Positions 60,417 to 64,000 of a DNA stretch of 64,000 nucleotides are shown in pieces. The translations under genes were made by a program, and so were the position numbers. The stretch lies in NCBI GenBank assembly GCA_011009095.1, contig VTPC01090447.1:1-64000 (forward strand). Reading direction: 5' to 3'. The notes below the pieces were generated by a model that saw only the letters and a program-made list of their open reading frames with translations, was not told where the DNA came from and did no database searches. This stretch comes from Ignelater luminosus. Lineage: Eukaryota; Arthropoda; Insecta; Coleoptera; Elateridae. Each line of letters begins with the position of its first letter. Position 1 is the first letter of the stretch.

Positions 60417-61464
60417 ATGATTGTATATAGTCGTTGTATCTAAGTAAATAAATGGGGCAAGTGTTGCTATTTGCAGGATGGTTAATTAACTTTTTGCCGG
60501 CTCTCAAGCAATTTGCACATTTATAAGCTTCTTTATTATTTTTATGGATACAGTCATTAGTTTCATGGTCTGTTGAAGAACAATTACCACATTGGTTATT
60601 TGAGCTACAATACTTAACAATATGGCCAAATCTTTGACATTTGTAGCATCGTGTTAGTTTTATATAGTCGTTTACGGGGCAAGCTAACCAATTAATGTAA
60701 ATTTTTCTTTTAGAGATTAAAAGTTTTCTAACTAGTGGATGTGATTCTATGATCCAATTTACAGTATCTTTATTACGATCACCTATTTTAAATGTTTGTT
60801 TGAACCAATTTTCAACTGGAAGTTCATTTTTTATATTGTCAGATACATGGTCAATAAATTCATGTTCAGTTAGATTGTTTGGTATATTATAAAAAATTAA
60901 TTTTGGCCATTGTTTTTCAGGAAGTTTTGCAAATAATCCAGTTTCAATTAATTTTTCATTACGGATTATATTTTCTAATTGTGGGTCACTCGATTCAATT
61001 AAAACTCCTTTATTTTTAACTTTTATAACCTTATCTGGTTTAATGTTTAAAGATTTGGGATTTAATTGAAACAAAGTCCTTTTGGTTTTTTCAGATGTGT
61101 TAATATTTATATTATCTTTTGGATAAATAATTGCTTTATATTTATTTGTATTTAGATTGTTTGGTTTACCAATTAAGTTTGATTTTGAGATTGGGATTGA
61201 AGTAATTTGGGCAAATGAAGGGGAAGGTTTTTCATTTAGTGCAGGAAATTGTTCTTTTATAGTGTTTGAGATTATATCTTTTAGGTCACAATTATCTTCA
61301 GAGTTCGGTTTTAGAACTAGTTGTGTTAATTTTAAAAGGTTACGTTGTATTGCAAGTAATCCAGTTAAACATTTTGTTTTTTTGCTTAATGGGTCTTTGG
61401 AGCATAAAACGAATTCATGGAAAGTACTCAATTGTTTATAACAATCTTCCAGTATATTATCCAA
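60400..61464 (-). CDS. R1-clade LINE ORF1 (gag-like nucleic-acid-binding protein)
   Basis: An uninterrupted 354-residue frame. Residues 1-90 are helical, 90-165 are polar and lysine-rich (linker), and 180-270 form an RNA-recognition-like region (KLIFYNIPNNLTEHEFIDHV). Three zinc knuckles follow near residues 275-340: CYKCQRFGHIVKYC and CGNCSSTDHETNDC (both CX2CX4HX4C), and CANCLRAGKK...H...C, an extended third. This arrangement is standard for R1/jockey-superclade ORF1 proteins, which bind the element RNA in the retrotransposition particle. Its stop (TAA at 60400) overlaps the ORF2 start region (ATAATGCATAA), implying reinitiation or frameshift for ORF2. Intactness while ORF2 is broken suggests moderate age. 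Confidence 0.88.
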   Translation of the reverse strand: MDNILEDCYKQLSTFHEFVLCSKDPLSKKTKCLTGLLAIQRNLLKLTQLVLKPNSEDNCDLKDIISNTIKEQFPALNEKPSPSFAQITSIPISKSNLIGKPNNLNTNKYKAIIYPKDNININTSEKTKRTLFQLNPKSLNIKPDKVIKVKNKGVLIESSDPQLENIIRNEKLIETGLFAKLPEKQWPKLIFYNIPNNLTEHEFIDHVSDNIKNELPVENWFKQTFKIGDRNKDTVNWIIESHPLVRKLLISKRKIYINWLACPVNDYIKLTRCYKCQRFGHIVKYCSSNNQCGNCSSTDHETNDCIHKNNKEAYKCANCLRAGKKLINHPANSNTCPIYLLRYNDYIQSFDYNA

Positions 61465-61560
61465 ATCTTGTTTTCCTGTTTCATTAAAAGAAAGGTTTAT
61501 AGCTGATAAAGTCAGTTAATTGTTGGGAGTAATTATCTTGTGTCATATTAAAAATTATAG

Positions 61561-63636
61561 GAAATTACTTTTAAAGAAAGAGCAAATTTAAATTTTTTAA
61601 GAAAGAAATATATATAGTTTTTTGTTATCTATTGAAATATGTTATAATTATAGTTTTAATTTGCTGTAATGGGTTTATAAATATAATAATAAAGATACTA
61701 TAAGATATTTAATGATGAATTGGTTTAAAATCTGATTTATTATAAAAGTTGAAAGGAAAATTCATATGAATTATAAATAAAATTATTATGTTAGTAACAG
61801 AATAATATTAATAATACTTTTAATCTTTATAGTTCTATTCACTATACAATCTAGTATTAAAATAGCTTTAGTTAGTATAATTTTTCTTTATTTTTAAGTC
61901 AAATTTCTCAAATTTTTATGTTTTTAAATTTTTGCTTGAAAATGTCAATCACAGTATTTATACTTATAAAAATTTGATTTTTCTAGCTTTAAACTTTAAC
62001 TATTCACTTGGCAGTGATAAGTGATAAGAATATGATAATTTAAAATATGATGAAATAATGAAAAAAAAAGGTTAGCATAATTTTAAGAAATAAAAATAAA
62101 ATCAGGCGCATTGTTTATGAAAGATCTTGACTGATCTCGACCATTTTAAATGCTGCCAAGACATTAATAAATAAGAAACTAGACAAGCTGAGAATATCTA
62201 TGTTCCTCTATTCTAGGTGGCCCTATCATTACCCCAATAAGTGTTGCGAACTTCTATAAAACTCTGATGATAGTCCCTGCTTTCCTTTCAAGATTATGAA
62301 GCTGCAAGGCTAACCTCAAATTTAAAAAAAGTTGCCAAAGTAAATCTATATGTGCTTGTCTTTGAGAGAAAAGGAGTAGGAAATAATTTCGAAGCTCCAG
62401 ACGTAACGACCAAACTGAAAGGTACAATGAATATCTAACTTTGCAACAGCTCACAACAGCTAAAGCGGTTGAAAGGAACGCAACTAGTGCATAGTGGATC
62501 TGTTCGTCCGAGTGATAATAGGATAGAAAAGTATGACGTCATTTAAATATTGGTACAGCATGGAATGTTTCCAAACAAACAACTTTCCCCGTGTACAAAA
62601 GTCTATAAGGAATAATTTATTAACCATGATTCTGGGGAGCCAGGACGTGTGGTACGAGTTTCTTTCGGCGCAAGATTACAGTCGTTTAGACAAAAAGCAG
62701 AAAGAATATTGTAATTAGTAATTACCTTCATTCGGCAATTCTGAAGGTTACTAGGATAACTTAGGATTATCCTTATGTGTGTATATGTCGATATCATTTT
62801 ATTTTCTTGTATCTTGCTAACTCTGCAATAAAAGAAAATAAATATAAATATTTCGCGCTCGATAAGCCGGCGTTTAAACAATCTCGCGTTCAAACGTCGC
62901 GTCCTTATGCTCAAACGGTGACGTCCAAATGTCATATACCCATCTTCTAACCCATAGAGCAGCAGTCCCAATAACTAGCAGCTCTTGTTGTCACATGATT
63001 TGGACAGATTGAGCTAATTTATTAAACGTCGCGTCGTGTTATCGCAGCAAAATAACGCTCTTTCCATTCACCACTACGAAAACAAACTAAAAAGAAATTT
63101 GCTTATAGTGCATTATATACTTGCATTTTATCCCTCTATCTCGGATTCCGATAAATGCAGATTTTGGGCGGAACAAGAGGTTCAAGTTCGAGATAATCTC
63201 AATCAGTCCTAGTCCTAAATCCAATCTTTAAAAGATATTAAGAAATTCACAGTCAAAGCCAAGCAATTTTTAATTAAAAACTGTTCTTATTTTCTACAGG
63301 AGTATTTTGACTACTACAATGAGCACGATAGCGAGATCTTAATAGTAACTGGAGCTCATACGCCCAGTATTAAATCTTAAAGCAAAAATGGCACAAACAA
63401 ATCTAATACCGGCATCATGGCCAATGTGAGCGTAACCGACGAAATCAAAGAAATTTTTACAATTTACATATGCAATGGGTTAGAAACACTGTAGTAATTG
63501 TTATTTTAATTTAATTATGCTACTTACAGTCACATGTTTTAGTGAATCCGCGAAATGCTATTATTCTCTGTTGATCTTCTTGTTCCTTTGAGAATTCTTA
63601 CATTCAGGCACTAAACCCTTTCTCATTTTCTTTGCA
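61561..63636. other. Non-coding stretch
   Basis: No gene, GH1 exon or element structure recognised. The last part (about 63590-63636, ENSYIQALNPFSFSL in one frame) is probably eroded ORF1 of the LINE that follows. Confidence 0.4.
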
Positions 63637-64000
63637 ATGACTGAAATTATAATTCAGACTGCAATACTTTACAGATATATTAATATTTTAAACAAATTCT
63701 TGGATGAATTTAAAACCATGTTTCAACAACTTATTCAGCAGAACAGCATGGTCTTAAACACGCTAATCACGCTTATCGACAAAATTCAATAATTTCATCA
63801 AAATTGTAAAATGGAATTCCAATGGGCTTCTACAACATAAACATGGGGTTGAATTGTTTCTCCAACACAACCCAATAGACGTTCTAGTAATAAGTGAAAC
63901 ACACTTTAGAGATAAATTCTACTTTACCATAACAAATTACACCACGTAATATACAAACTATCCGGACAACACTGATCAGACTGGTGCTGCCATTGTAATA
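63637..64000 (+). mobile_element. Jockey-type LINE, 5' fragment running off the window
   Basis: 63637-63792 reads as the end of a jockey ORF1 (LNKFLDEFKTMFQQLIQQNS, then LITLIDKIQ and a stop). A few bases on, the endonuclease of ORF2 starts: IVKWNSNGLLQHKHGVELFL, HNPIDVLVISETHFRDKFYF, a stop (TAA near 63947), then YPDNTDQTGAAIVI to the last base. WNSNGL and ISETH are the first catalytic blocks of apurinic-type LINE endonucleases. At least one stop and one frameshift are seen, so this copy is probably dead. Confidence 0.75.

Larger units (their letters stand above)
57005..61560 (-). mobile_element. R1-clade non-LTR retrotransposon, near full length
   Basis: Reads leftward: a 5' leader (about 61465-61560), ORF1, ORF2 overlapping it, a 3' untranslated region of about 400 bp, and a terminal A10 run (T10 on the plus strand at 57005-57014). 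ORF1 is intact; ORF2 has several frameshifts. The exact 5' end and target duplication were not resolved. R1 proper inserts in 28S rDNA; this copy is not in rDNA, so it belongs to a dispersed relative. Confidence 0.8.

Noticed and set aside
62254-62971. Frames of 61-122 codons on both strands
   Set aside because: No recognisable domain or splice structure; composition fits chance in a slightly GC-richer patch.

Overview
The window looks like a stretch of insect nuclear genome. It is strongly AT-rich, its genes have many short GT-AG introns, and much of it is transposon debris. The tafazzin, ASCC3 and glycoside hydrolase 1 proteins are of insect or arthropod type, and the repeats (Tc1/mariner, hAT, pogo, copia, R1- and jockey-type LINEs) fit an insect. 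I could not settle the order; a beetle is a guess. No tRNA, rRNA or CRISPR was seen.

Layout: 1-3.5 kb holds a decayed IS630/Tc1-like transposase. 5.3-6.1 kb is a deleted mariner-like element with ~210 bp terminal inverted repeats (TIRs). 7.26-11.24 kb is a hAT element with an exact 8-bp target duplication; a second, intact DD41D mariner-like transposon (7.37-9.33 kb) sits inside it. 12.5-13.9 kb is a broken pogo/Tigger-type transposase. 15.1-16.3 kb is a deletion derivative with perfect 29-bp TIRs. 17.7-18.4 kb is a foldback element.

Host genes are few. Tafazzin (minus strand, 20.14-27.19 kb, four exons) has a 6.1 kb last intron containing a 1 kb inverted-repeat element, a GC-rich LINE fragment and a tandem duplication. 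A 295-residue protein of unknown function with an aspartate-rich tail is on the plus strand at 35.80-36.81 kb (three exons). A small cysteine-free secreted protein is on the plus strand at 38.66-41.39 kb (two exons). ASCC3, the ribosome-quality-control and DNA-repair helicase, is on the minus strand at 46.53-54.62 kb; 22 coding exons join in frame to 2119 residues. The C-terminal half of a family 1 beta-glucosidase/myrosinase-like gene is on the minus strand at 55.64-56.65 kb. Its upstream exons are not found in the window; an R1-clade LINE occupies 57.0-61.6 kb just upstream.

Between tafazzin and the 35.8 kb gene lies a repeat-rich stretch: a MITE (27.9-28.6 kb), a GC-rich 9-bp periodic array (29.6-31.2 kb), a mariner remnant, a copia RNase H remnant, a foldback repeat, and a 1.8 kb element (33.3-35.1 kb) with ~340 bp TIRs. 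That last element carries a decayed gene resembling no transposase I recognise, and it is the best candidate here for something poorly described. The right edge holds the start of a jockey-type LINE running off the window.

The genes form no operon or pathway. Exon boundaries were placed by hand from splice sites, reading frame and homology remembered in outline; none was checked by alignment or RNA data.
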